This document shows, piece by piece, positions 34,587-44,500 of a DNA stretch of 64,000 nt. Numbering within the stretch: position 1 is the first letter of the stretch; every line of letters begins with the position of its first letter. The notes below the pieces were generated by a model, which was given only the letters and a program-made list of their open reading frames with translations, was not told the DNA's origin and ran no database searches. Location of the stretch: positions 248,001-312,000 of the forward strand of contig JAHLKD010000018.1 in assembly GCA_025526935.1 (NCBI GenBank), given 5' to 3'. This DNA is from Cladochytrium replicatum. Its lineage: Eukaryota > Chytridiomycota > Chytridiomycetes > Cladochytriales > Cladochytriaceae. Both the position numbers and the translations under genes were made by a program.

Positions 34587-34661
34587 AGAGAGAGAGAGAG
34601 AGAGTGAGAGAGTGAGAGAGTGAGAGAGTGAGAGAGTGAGAGTGAGAGGGTGAGAGAGTAA
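34587..34661. repeat. (GA)n / GAGT microsatellite at the 5' side of LINE 1
   Basis: Alternating GA with regular T substitutions. It doubles as the apparent 5' leader of LINE 1 on the minus strand. Confidence 0.9.
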
Positions 34662-34664
34662 CTT

Positions 34665-34972
34665 GACCTCATAGTGGCTCAGTCGGTACGAATGCGACTT
34701 TTCGAAGCTAAACTCCGCGGTTCGAATCCTATAGGGGACTGGATTCGAATTTCCTACGAAATATATCTCTCGCAATATCGTGTCACGTGCAAGTACCGCG
34801 CCACACCTCCTTCGATTCGCCATTGCCTTCGCTCCTCTTTCCTACGGCTCGCACGGCTCCCCAAGTACTGAAGATTCCAAATCTTGGTTGAAGTACACGT
34901 GGGTGACATGTACTGATTAAGCATTGTCAATACATGTTATAACATTCAAAAAAAAAAATAAAATAAAAAAAA
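34665..34972 (+). mobile_element. tRNA-headed SINE with a LINE-derived tail
   Basis: The head has an RNA polymerase III A box, TGGCTCAGTCGG at 34675-34686, and a perfect B box, GGTTCGAATCC at 34719-34729. The surrounding sequence does not fold as a functional tRNA (no matching acceptor stem). The body ends with TTCCTACGGCTCGCACGG at about 34840-34857 and a 3' segment ending in an A-rich tail at 34949-34972. Both tail segments match the 3' UTR of LINE 2 (44,932-45,054), so this SINE probably borrows the LINE 2 reverse transcriptase. Confidence 0.75.
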
Positions 34973-35095
34973 TTGCGCGCTTCCCTATGTGCTTCTGAAC
35001 GACCATCTTGTAAGGCACTTTGGGTGTTGTTTATTGTTATGCATTGTATGTGCAAATAAATAAATAATATTGTTCAAAAAAAAAAAAAAAAAAAA
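34973..35095 (+). mobile_element. 5'-truncated tail of a LINE 1-type element
   Basis: About 100 bp followed by a 20-bp poly(A) match the 3' UTR of LINE 1 (29,783-29,885 on the other strand), including GACCATCTTGTAAGGCACTT and TTATGCATTGTATGTGCAAA. It follows the SINE tail directly and precedes LINE 2. Confidence 0.8.
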
Positions 35096-35905
35096 TTCAC
35101 CTCCGGTTGCCCCTGTGTCCCGCCATGATGATGCTGTGTGCCTTCCCCCTAGACAACTGCATGGTATTCCTTCAATTCAGGACGATCTTGGGAACTCTGG
35201 TGCTCCTGGCCCTCGCCCCCCGTCTAGTCGACCTGCCCCACGTGGACATCGTGGTCCACGCACTTATGCCGCTGCTGCTGCCAATGCCCGTGCCCGTGTA
35301 CTTGAGAGTCTCCCCACACTGAGTGCTGAATCTCGTACAGAAGCTGTCAGGACTGCCCTTGCTGGTCGTGACCCCACTTCGAATGTCAGCCTTCGTGGCC
35401 CTCGGCCTGTCGTATTCTATCCTCCGACCTCTCCGCTGCTGGTCTCCCCACCTGCTGATCTTCAGGCCCGTGTGGATGATTTGACCACTGTGTACATCAA
35501 GGACATCATGAGACAGTGGCTCGGCTTTGTGCGGACCATGCTGAGGGCCCTCTTGGGCGATGAGGTGGTGCGTGGTATCCGCCACATCAGTTTCGTTGGT
35601 CGCAACATTGCTTCCTTTATCTGTATTCGCTCAACCGCAATTGCTCTCCGTGCGCACTTCTCCACCCAGGAAGCTTCCACTGACGAATCAAACCCTGACT
35701 TTCTTCGCCGAGCCTCTACTCTGCCTTTGGAGCAGCGGGAGGCTGCGGTCAGGGAAGTTGTCCACAAGAGATATGCACATATCCTCAGTTCAGTTACTGA
35801 TCCTGCTATTTTCCTGTATGTCCGTGGTCAGCTCCCCATGGATGCTCAGGAAACTGTGCTGGACAGTGCCCGCGGGATTGCGCGTCAGCCTCGCTCAGCC
35901 CATCT
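35096..35905 (+). pseudogene. LINE 2 ORF1, 5'-truncated and interrupted
   Basis: The frame is open from the poly(A) junction. It encodes an Ala/Pro-rich start and then the conserved blocks RPVVFYPPTSPLL, VRGIRHISFVGRNIASF and DPAIFLYVRGQLPMDAQE shared with LINE 1. The natural end (A-H-L-R-Q-stop) is split by the hAT insertion at the target duplication 35898-35905. There is no start codon of its own, because the 5' end of the element is missing. ORF1 proteins of such LINEs bind RNA. Confidence 0.8.
35898..35905. repeat. hAT target-site duplication, left copy
   Basis: GCCCATCT, identical to 41524-41531. Eight bases is the diagnostic length for hAT transposons. Confidence 0.92.
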
Positions 35906-35920
35906 TAAGGATCGGCGGGT

Positions 35921-36064
35921 TTTAGGGTCTTTCGGGTCGGGTCCGGGTCCATTGACTAAATGTACCCGACCCGAGTGCCGGGTTTTCATGGAAAATTTTC
36001 GGGTCGGATCCGGGTCGGGTATCGGGTCCAGTAGGAAAACCCTTCTCGGGTCAAAAGTCAGACC
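35921..36064 (+). repeat. Left subterminal CGGGTC-rich region of the hAT
   Basis: CGGGTC/GACCCG hexamers recur many times on both strands, as in subterminal transposase-binding regions of hAT elements. A matching GC-rich block lies at about 41,350-41,508. Confidence 0.75.
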
Positions 36065-36114
36065 CGAGTAAAACCCGATGTGATAGAGAATCTAAAACGA
36101 AGCTATTGTTCTTT

Positions 36115-36900
36115 CTGTCCACGCGGACACTTTCCAAGAAGACGCAATATAAGTTTTGTATGTATCAAACAATTTTGCATCACAACGGACATCGAGGCAT
36201 GTATTTTCTGTCCACCCGGACACTTTCTCAACTCATTGACGTACTTCAGTTATCTCTACCCAATACAACTAACCTCTCTATCAATGTTACTAGCAATAAG
36301 ATTCTGTCCACCCGGACACTTTCTTAACTCATTGACAGTACTTGAGTGATCTCTATCAAGTACAACTAACATCTCTATCAATGTTACTAGCAATAAAATT
36401 ATGTCCACCCGGACACTTTCTCAACTCATTGACGGTACTTCAGTGATCTCTATCAAGTACAGCTAACCTCTCTATCAATGTTACTAGCAATAAGATTCTG
36501 TCCACCCGGACACTTTCTTAACTCATTGACGGTACTTGAGTGATCTCTATCAAGTACAAACTAACATCTCTATCAATGTTACTAGCAATAAGATTCTGTC
36601 CACCCGGACACTTTCTCAACTCATTGACGTACTTCAGTTATCTCTACCCAATACAGCTAACCTCTCTATCAATGTTACTAGCAATACGATTCTGTCCACC
36701 CGGACACTTTCTCAACTCATTGACGTACTTCAGTTATCTCTACCCAATACAGCTAACCTCTCTATCAATGTTACTAGCAATAGGATTCTGTCCACCCGGA
36801 CACTTTCTCAACTCATTGACGTACTTCAGTTATCTCTACCCAGTACAACTAACCTCTATCAATGTTACTAGCAATACGATTCTGTCCACCCGGACACTTT
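36115..36900 (+). repeat. Left array of 96-bp tandem repeats
   Basis: Each unit contains CTGTCCACCCGGACAC, at about 36208, 36304, 36498, 36596, 36692, 36788 and 36882 (one variant copy at 36401; a diverged copy at 36115). Spacing is 94-98 bp. The core is a short inverted repeat, TGTCC-N4-GGACA. Unit bodies are near identical, so the array is young. Confidence 0.92.
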
Positions 36901-37009
36901 CCAAGAAGTCACAACGGAAGTTCTGTAACAAACAATTTCTACCACGACAGACCTCGAGAGCTGTGCTTTCTGTGCACCTGGACATTAGAGTCGGTAACGT
37001 TCCAGCCAC

Positions 37010-39456
37010 ACCACAGCAAAAATGGACGCCCGCCTTTGTTAAACCAAAGCGTAAGGCAGCGTCCGACGCAAGCCAAAGACTAGTGGACAGTCATCCGCTT
37101 GACACACGGAAGCGAAGTCTGCCAGCCCCCCAAATTTCAGAGGCGTCCAGCGAGGGGAACATCATGCAGGACAAACGCAGACGTGTATCAGGACACTGTG
37201 GCAACAACAGCGCTCGAGAGCCGAGCTCCACATCTTCTTCCAATGACTCCAGCGAGTTGGGCCCGGCTTCTCAGCATGCACCACAGCTTCCTGCCGACGT
37301 TAGTTTTGCTGACTCTTCAGTGCGACAGGAGCCTGCAGCTGGATCAGTTCAACCATCAATGCTTTCATCAGACGCAGATGTTGATAGCATGTCGGACTGT
37401 AGAGGTAGTCGAGGCGGCATAGCGAAGGATTACTATAAGGTTGATAATGGTCTGAGAACATGTTTGGTTGCGAAATGCAAGTGGAGCCAGAAGGTCGATA
37501 AGACGGGATCAACAAAAAACTTCCTCCGGCATCTGAAAAACCACCATGGAAGTATTGCCAGGTCGCTTGGACTGTTGGACATCGTCCCCAAGGGACAACA
37601 GACATTGAATTTCGGCTCGCAGGAGAAGGAGCAAAACTTTGTGTTCAATCCAGACGTAGCGTGGCGGTCGATTTTGGACTGGATTGCTGCAGACAATCAG
37701 GCTTTTACTGTTGTGGAGAACGAGTTCTTTGTCAGCATGCTGAAGACTTTTCAGCCAAACTATACACCAAAGACGGCAAAAGCAGTGAAGCAAAAGGAGA
37801 TGGATCTTTACGATAGGCAGAAGGAGCTCATTAAAGGTCTGATTGTTGGTTCGCCTTCAAAAGTATCAATAACAGCTGACTGTTGGACATCGAAGAACCA
37901 GATTTCTTTTCTTGGAATTACTGCCCACTTCATCACGAAAGAATGGGAGCCGCAGGACTTGCTGCTGCAGATGATTCCGATGGTTGGAAAGCATGAAGGC
38001 GTCGCCATGGCTAGTCAGCTTGTCAAGTGTCTGGATGAATTGGCATGCTATCGGGTGAACGCTTATTGTGCATTACAACCGACAACGGTTCAAACAACTT
38101 TACCATGAGTGCTAAGCTGGAGACGCTCTTGGAAGATAGGGATATTGCGTGGTCTGCAGAAACTCAACACATGCGGTGTATGGCACACATTATCAATCTT
38201 GCAGCAAAGGATTTTATCGATACATTCGCGCCCGCAGGGGACACAGTCGCAAATGACGATAACTCCGGCGTTAATGTCATAAACCTTCTTCGACGGCTAG
38301 TCAGAGGAATCCGGTCTTCCCCAAAACGACGAAGCTCATTTATTGATTTGTGCCGATTTGTGAAACTGGTTCCTCTATTACCAATTATCGATGTGACAAC
38401 TCGCTGGAATAGCACGTTCTATATGGTCAAACGAGCCTTACAGCTACGAGAGGCAATGGACAAAATATGCTGGATTGAAGATTCTTTGAAAGATTGGTCA
38501 ATAAATCCAAAGCAATGGGAGGTCCTACAGAAGATCCGGGATGGTTTGAGTGTTTTCGAGGTTATATCAAAGGCAATCGAAGGGTCTAGATATCCAACAC
38601 TTCCGCTTGTTATTCCATTTTACAACGATCTTATCGATCAACTGGAGGACCTAGAGGATGCAGAATTAGATGAAACTTTCACCAAAGCATTTCGAAATGC
38701 ACTAGATAAGCTGAGAATATATTACTCAATCGCTAAGAGCCCGTGTTTAGCAGTTGCTACGGTACTCGATCCTCGTTTTAAGGATCAATATTATCGATTT
38801 TCAAAGGCTTGGGAGAAAGATGTAGGAAGGGATCAGGTCACCCTAGTGCGGAAAGTCTGGGAGGAATCGTATAAGTCACGGAAAATCAAGAACAGTGGTG
38901 CCGATGTTTTTGGAAACACGCCAGAACGTCGACACGATTCGAGCGGAGCTTCCGGTGATAGACAGAAAAAACGGACGCTGAACGCTTGAGAGCCATTAGA
39001 TCCGTTTTCATCTGGCAAGAAGAGATTCCTGAGGAAAAAGATGAGCTGGATCGCTATCTTGGCGATCAGGTACTCCGCGGTATTGATTCTGATGGGAAGC
39101 CAATCAATATTATGGACTGGTGGAAGACCGTTGGAAGTGTGAACTTTCCAGCCCTAAGCCAGATGGCAATGGACTATTTAGGAATACCAGCAACAAGCGC
39201 TCCAGTCGAACGAAAGTTTTCAGCCGGGGTTGATTTGGTACCTGCAACTCGCAACCGCCTTGCTCCAAGAACAATAAATGCGTTGATGTGCCGTCATGAC
39301 TGGTTGCATCAATTGAGTGCGGAAGAAACCGTTCAAAATGATTCCCTAGATTCAAAAAGTGATGTTAGTGAGGATTTTGTAAAGGTGCATAATTTTGGCG
39401 AGGATTTTGATGTGGTATTAGAGTTGGAAGCAACTGATGATAACCCACTCTTTTAA
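37010..39456 (+). pseudogene. hAT transposase, two frameshifts
   Basis: Reading in order: a basic, Ser-rich N-terminus; a BED-type zinc finger near 37,460-37,560 (CLVAKC...HLKNHH); the RNase H-like core with TADCWTSKNQISFLGITAHF; TTDNGSNN and MRCMAHIINLAAKDF; WNSTFYMVKRAL; TVLDPRFKDQYY. The C-terminal hAT dimerisation domain has DWWKTVGSVNFPALSQMA and ATSAPVERKFSAG. Frame changes near 38,050 (just before the TTDNGSN block) and near 38,970 (in a run of A) split it into three frames. The true start is unclear; the part of the first frame upstream of about 37,010 merely translates the tandem repeats. The copy is probably inactive unless the shifts are sequence errors. Confidence 0.9.
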
Positions 39457-39499
39457 ATATAAATTGTTGTTTAGACTGTTCATCTGTTGAAGTACCGTC

Positions 39500-40302
39500 C
39501 AGGAGTTGAGAAAGCGACCGCCTGGACAGAATCCTATTACAAGTAGTATTTGTAGAGAGGTTGGTTGTACTTGATCGAGATCAGTGAAGTATCAGTGAAG
39601 TACCGTCAATGAGTTGAGAAAGTGTCCGGGTGGACAGAATCTTATTGCTAGTAACATTATTAGAGAGGTTAGCTGTACTTGATAGAGATCACTGAAGTAC
39701 CGTCAATGAGTTGAGAAAGTGTCCGGGTGGACAGAATCCTATTGCTAGTAACATTGATAGAGAGGTTAGTTATATTGGGTAGAGATCACTGAAGTACCGT
39801 CAATGAGTTGAGAAAGTGTCCGGGTGGACAGAATCCTATTGCTAGTAGTATTTGTAGAGAGGTTAGCTGTACCTGATAGAGATTACTGAAGTACCGTCAA
39901 TGAGTTGAGAAAGTGTCCGGGTGGACAGAATCGTATTGCTAGTAACATTGATAGAGAGGTTAGCTGTATTGGGTAGAGATAACTGAAGTACGTCAATGAG
40001 TTGAGAAAGTGTCCGGGTGGACAGAATCTTATTGCTAGTAACATTGATAGAGATGTTAGTTTGTACTTGATAGAGATCACTCAAGTACCGTCAATGAGTT
40101 AAGAAAGTGTCCGGGTGGACAGAATCTTATTGCTAGTAACATTGATAGAGAGGTTAGCTGTACTTGATAGAGATCACTGAAGTACCGTCAATGAGTTGAG
40201 AAAGTGTCCGGGTGGACATAATTTTATTGCTAGTAACATTGATAGAGATGTTAGTTGTACTTGATAGAGATCACTCAAGTACCGTCAATGAGTTAAGAAA
40301 GT
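39500..40302 (-). repeat. Right array of 96-bp tandem repeats, inverted
   Basis: The same unit as the left array, on the opposite strand: GTGTCCGGGTGGACAG at about 39622, 39719, 39816, 39913, 40009, 40107 and 40204, with a diverged copy near 39,515. The last unit is cut short at about 40302, where the cargo frame begins. The two arrays are mirror images around the transposase. Confidence 0.92.
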
Positions 40303-41223
40303 GATGAATTGGGCAGGGCGGGTGCATTGATTCAGCACGGCGAGCACGAAGAGCTAGCAAGATTCAGGGAGATCACCGCCGCAATGGAAAGGGAGAAGCA
40401 GGCAACTTCCCAGGAGATTTCACAATGGAAATCACGTGTGACCGCCCTGGAGGGAGAGCTTGCTGCTCTGAAACGACAGGCTGGTCATTCAGAAGCTGCA
40501 GCACCTGCGGCGCCAACATCAACAGGCGGCCTAATAAGCATATCGTCGGCTATCAAGGGGATTGGTAGAATTCCGAAGGTACATCGAACCAGTTCTCCAA
40601 CGAGTTCCCTTGCATTGCTTAGCCTGCAGCAGCATCGTCGTACGGCTATCCTTTTGGTGAAAGAGGTCATCCAGGGTATCTGCTTCCAGATGCATAAGAT
40701 CAATGAGGTTATTTATGACCTTAAATTGCCGTCTCTTCCACCAGCAATCAAGTACGTCAATGTAAACTACGAAGTCCTCTCCCGAAATGAGTTTTTACGG
40801 CCCATATTTGTTGAATCAGACGACCGCTCAAGCCGAATATCAACTTCAAGTAGCAGTTCTCGGAGCAGCCTTACTCTTCTTAGGGTGCACATTTTGCTCG
40901 GAAACTGGATACGGCACAATAATTCGCTAAGTACGTCTGCCACTATCTATCGCATGTTCAGGGCATTAGTGGATGCATATCCTTCTGAGTGGCTAAGGTT
41001 CTGGACGGCATACATCGGGCATCTTTCGTCCATAACGCTCCCTGAGGTGGATTGGAAACCTTGGAAGACAGGTTTAGCCAAGGATTTCATGCTTTCAAAT
41101 GACGACATTGATCGGTTCATCAGGACTGGGTTGGCGAAGGACGTAACCAGTGGTGGATGGGACTCTGACGATATGAACCAGATACAGAAGCTGATTTGGG
41201 CTGTTCCACCTATCAACTTGTGA
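40303..41223 (+). CDS. Cargo ORF inside the hAT, unknown function
   Basis: An intronless open frame of about 300 codons from the repeat junction to TGA at 41221. No ATG lies at its very start; the first in-frame ATG is 40384 (MEREKQATSQE), giving about 279 aa. The N-terminus is a short coiled coil, followed by a Ser/Thr-rich linker, then a probably folded helical region (AILLVKEVIQGICFQMHKIN ... LLRVHILLGNWIRHNN) and a Trp-containing C-terminus. No family recognised. A diverged copy of the array core lies beyond its stop (CTGTCCACACAGACAC, about 41,276), so the gene is inside the element. It could be a second transposition protein or a captured host gene; lack of introns contrasts with host genes here. 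Confidence 0.6.
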   Translation, partial: DELGRAGALIQHGEHEELARFREITAAMEREKQATSQEISQWKSRVTALEGELAALKRQAGHSEAAAPAAPTSTGGLISISSAIKGIGRIPKVHRTSSPTSSLALLSLQQHRRTAILLVKEVIQGICFQMHKINEVIYDLKLPSLPPAIKYVNVNYEVLSRNEFLRPIFVESDDRSSRISTSSSSSRSSLTLLRVHILLGNWIRHNNSLSTSATIYRMFRALVDAYPSEWLRFWTAYIGHLSSITLPEVDWKPWKTGLAKDFMLSNDDIDRFIRTGLAKDVTSGGWDSDDMNQIQKLIWAVPPINL

Positions 41224-41349
41224 TTGCTCAGTGGAGTTTTGTTTCTTTTTACGATAGTGTTTCTAAAATACACACTGTCCACACAGACACAAAGTGTTCA
41301 TGTAAATATCCGTGGTCTAACTCAAAATTCAATCAATCCTCTCCTGGGC

Positions 41350-41508
41350 AGCAAAAACCCGGCGGGTCAGGGTCGGGTACGGGTTTCAACCACTTCGGGT
41401 CCGGGTATTCCCTTTGTACCCGTCAGTGACCCGGCGGGTCCCCAGACAAACACGACCCGACCCAAAGGGTTTGGTGCGGGTCGCCACTGAAACCCGGACC
41501 CGACCCGG
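41350..41508 (+). repeat. Right subterminal CGGGTC-rich region of the hAT
   Basis: Multiple CGGGTC/GACCCG copies in both orientations next to the right terminal inverted repeat, mirroring 35,921-36,064. Confidence 0.75.
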
Positions 41509-41523
41509 ACCCGCCGAACCTTA

Positions 41524-41531
41524 GCCCATCT
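41524..41531. repeat. hAT target-site duplication, right copy
   Basis: GCCCATCT, identical to 35898-35905. Confidence 0.92.
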
Positions 41532-41537
41532 TCGTCA

Positions 41538-44500
41538 ATGATTAGTGTTCGAGTTGGTACCTTCAATTGTCGCAATTTGAGCTTTGGAGTTCTTGATTCA
41601 CTGTTTCGTTTTATGCGCGCAAATCACATTGTTTTTCTGCTCCTGACTGAAACACACCTTTTTCCTTTAGACCCGCTGCCTTCTCCAGATTTGATTTTTG
41701 ACACTCGTTTTTCTCCTGGGTCATCGGGTACACGACGGGCTGGTGTGGGAGTCTTGATCAATCGCAGTCTTTGTAGAGCTTCTGATTTCTGTCTCGTTTC
41801 TAGTTATGGTGGCACCTCTCTATGGTTTACATTTTGTGGGCTTTTGGTTGGAGGGTATTATTTGCCTCCGTGTGGTATTGCTCAGGACCCCTTCCTTGAA
41901 GAGTTTATTGCTTCACTTCCTCAACATGTCCCGTCGTCTCCGTGCCCTGTTCTTTTGTTGGGCGATTTCAATGCCCGTTTTTTAGCTACTGGTGATCATT
42001 CTTCAAATCGTAGGGGTAGGTTGTTTGAGCAATTTATTTCTGCCGCTAGTTTCTCTCTAGTTAAGCACCCTTCCTGTCATAACCCCACATTTTCTTCTCG
42101 CAATGGTGACTCCATTATCGATTTGTTGTTTGTCAATCCTCTGCTTCAATGTGATCCTATTTCTTACATAGTTCATAGTCGTCTAGCCGACGGCGAGTTT
42201 ATGCCTTGGGCTTCTGACCATTTTCCGGTTACAGCTGTTTTTTCATTTGCTCCTCCCAATGCCAGCGCTCCCTCTGCTGCACCCCCCCACAAGCGCTGGG
42301 CTGCTCATCTGTTGCTGCTGTCTTTCAAGCAATGGAGGATGTGGGACATTTGTTTTTTGATCCCACCCTTGCTGATGTCAATGCTGCACTCAGTCCAATT
42401 TTAGAAGCTCCCGCCTTTGCCCAAATGTCTGTGGATGTTGCACAGGGATGTATTGACTCTGCATTGGATATTATTTTGTCCTTTGTTACTTCCTGTGCTG
42501 CTTGTGTCATTGGACCCCCCAGTTTAGTTCGCCGTCGCCCTGCCCTGCCATTGTTGCCGCCGCATTTAGTGGCCTTGCGACGGAGCTACTTACTTGCTCA
42601 TAAGCACTATTTAGCTGTTTCTTCCTGTGATGATCCTGATCCTGGTTTAGTTGAGTATTGCCGCTTGGAGCGTGACCGGCTATCGCGTGAGCGTGGCAAA
42701 GCTTTTCGTACTTGGTCTCTTTCTCAGCGAGCTCGAGAGGCTTCTGGCAACAATATGTTTAGTTCTTCTCCTAGTTCTTTAACCGAGGTTAGCAAAGTTC
42801 TTTCCACCGCGCGTAGGTGTCATCAACGGCGCTCAGCTGCAAGTGGTTTATTGTCTGATCCTGCCTCTTTATCTCATTATCGCAATCACTTTGCCTCCGT
42901 TTATCAGACTCAGTTTGCACAATCCTCTGCCAGTGCAGAACACGTTCGTCTACATGCGCTGAATGATTCTGTGTCAGTTAGTGTTAGTGACTTTGTTTGT
43001 GCTATTCGTTCTTCCCCAAACAACTCTGCTCCTGGCCCAAACCATATTCCAGCTGAGTTATTTAAGCCGTTAGCTTCTGATGTTGCTATCCTTTTTGTTC
43101 AACTTTCAAACGCTATTTTCCGTTCAGGTTTGTCGCCCTCTGCCTGGAATGCTGGCTTGTTGTTACCTGTTTGGAAGAATAAGGGTTCCATTGGTGATAT
43201 TAGTCAGTACCGCCCCATTACTTTAACCAATGTTGATAGAAAAATCTTTGAGCGTACCCTGCTTCCTATGCTTGTAGCTCATGTTGGTAAACTTGATCCC
43301 GCCCAAGCTGGTTTCCAGGCCAATCGTTCAGGTGTTGAGTGTGTTTTTGCATTAGATGCTACCCTTCGACGGGCTTCCCGCACTGCTCTGCCTTATTGTG
43401 TTACTTTCTTAGATATTAAAGCAGCGTATGATACTGTGCATAGGCCTCTTTTGTGGGAACGTCTTCGTCAATTTCCCAGAATTCCAAACCGTTTGATCTC
43501 TGTTTTGATGAGTATGTTTGATCGTTGTTCTTCTCAGGTTGTTATAGAGAATCGTTCTTCTGATTTGTTTTCGCTTCCACGAGGTCTTTTTCAAGGTTCT
43601 GTTTTGTCTCCGTTCTTGTACTCAGTTTTCATCAATCCTTTAGCACAGCTCCTTCGTCGTGAATCTTCTCATCTTGCTAGGTTTTCTTATAACACTCCTG
43701 TTTTCAATTCGTTGTTTTTTGCTGATGACATAGCTTTGTTTTCTGCCACCCCTGAGCAAGCCCAACGTGCATTGAAAATTTGTGAAGATTTTGCTTTAGC
43801 TTCTCATTTTGTGTTTTCACCTTCAAAGTGTGCTGTGTTATCTTCTCAACGGTTACCCACCCCCTTGAAGCTTCATGGCTCTGCCCTCCCTGTAGAGGTT
43901 TCATTTAGATACCTTGGTCACTATTTTACTATTGAAGGGTTTGATCTTGCTGCAACTATTGATCATCGCTTAGAGAAAGCTCGTGCCTCATTGTATCTTT
44001 TTGCACCTTATGTCTCGTACTTTGGTGGGTCTGCTCCTCGTGTTGCCAGGTTGTTGTTTTTGTCTTTTATTAGACCTTCACTTGAGTTTGGTTTAGCACT
44101 TATTCGGCCTTCCACTGCTCAGCTTCAGGTACTCGAGCGTTTTTGTTATCATGCACTGTGTCGTCTGTTTTCGATAGCCCATACCACTTCGCGTGTTGGT
44201 TTGTTGCTGTTAGCGCAAATTCCTACTTTTGAGTTCAGGCTGAAGTACCTTCAGGCACGTATGTTTGCTCGCTGGTCTAGTGATTCCAGCCCTCTGTTAC
44301 CAGCTGCTGTGTTGCAATTCTATCGGTCATCTCCAGTCGGTTATGGTTCATCTCCTTATTTTTCCGCTTGTCACAATGATCTCATTGTTCCTATGCCTGT
44401 TGTGCTCCCACTTCATCCGTTGATGTTGCATTTTCAGTCTTTAGCTGTTGCGCATAATGGACCAATTGCAGTTTCGTTTGCCCCTGTCCGCAATTTGAAA

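Larger units (their letters stand above)
29770..34661 (-). mobile_element. LINE 1: non-LTR retrotransposon, APE endonuclease type, defective
   Basis: Reading on the minus strand: a (TC)n 5' leader, ORF1 (34579-33310), ORF2 with endonuclease and reverse transcriptase (33310-30005), a 3' UTR and poly(A) (poly(T) 29782-29770). ORF2 is broken by several frameshifts and ORF1 has an internal deletion compared with LINE 2. The 3' UTR block GTAAGGCACTTTGGGTGTTG also appears at 35,011-35,030. AG-rich tracts flank both ends. This is a dead copy whose protein sequence is still easily recognised. Confidence 0.9.
35906..41523 (+). mobile_element. hAT DNA transposon, 5,618 bp, with cargo ORF
   Basis: Terminal inverted repeats TAAGGATCGGCGGGT (35906-35920) and its partner ACCCGCCGAACCTTA (41509-41523) differ at one base. 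Both ends continue into CGGGTC-rich subterminal sequence. The interior holds a left array of 96-bp repeats, a hAT transposase, a mirrored right array, and a separate 300-codon ORF. The 8-bp duplication GCCCATCT flanks it exactly. The insertion is inside LINE 2, so it is younger than that LINE copy. Confidence 0.92.

Noticed and set aside
34668-34745. Functional tRNA gene
   Set aside because: A and B boxes are present, but acceptor and T stems do not pair; the unit continues into a LINE tail, so it is a SINE head.
36115-36900. CRISPR-like array of regularly spaced repeats
   Set aside because: The 'spacers' are nearly identical to each other, so this is a 96-bp tandem repeat; it is mirrored on the other side of a transposase in a eukaryotic genome.
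36540-37009. N-terminal 150 residues of the long frame leading into the hAT transposase
   Set aside because: They translate the 96-bp repeats (repeated FCPPGHF peptide) and are not a protein domain.
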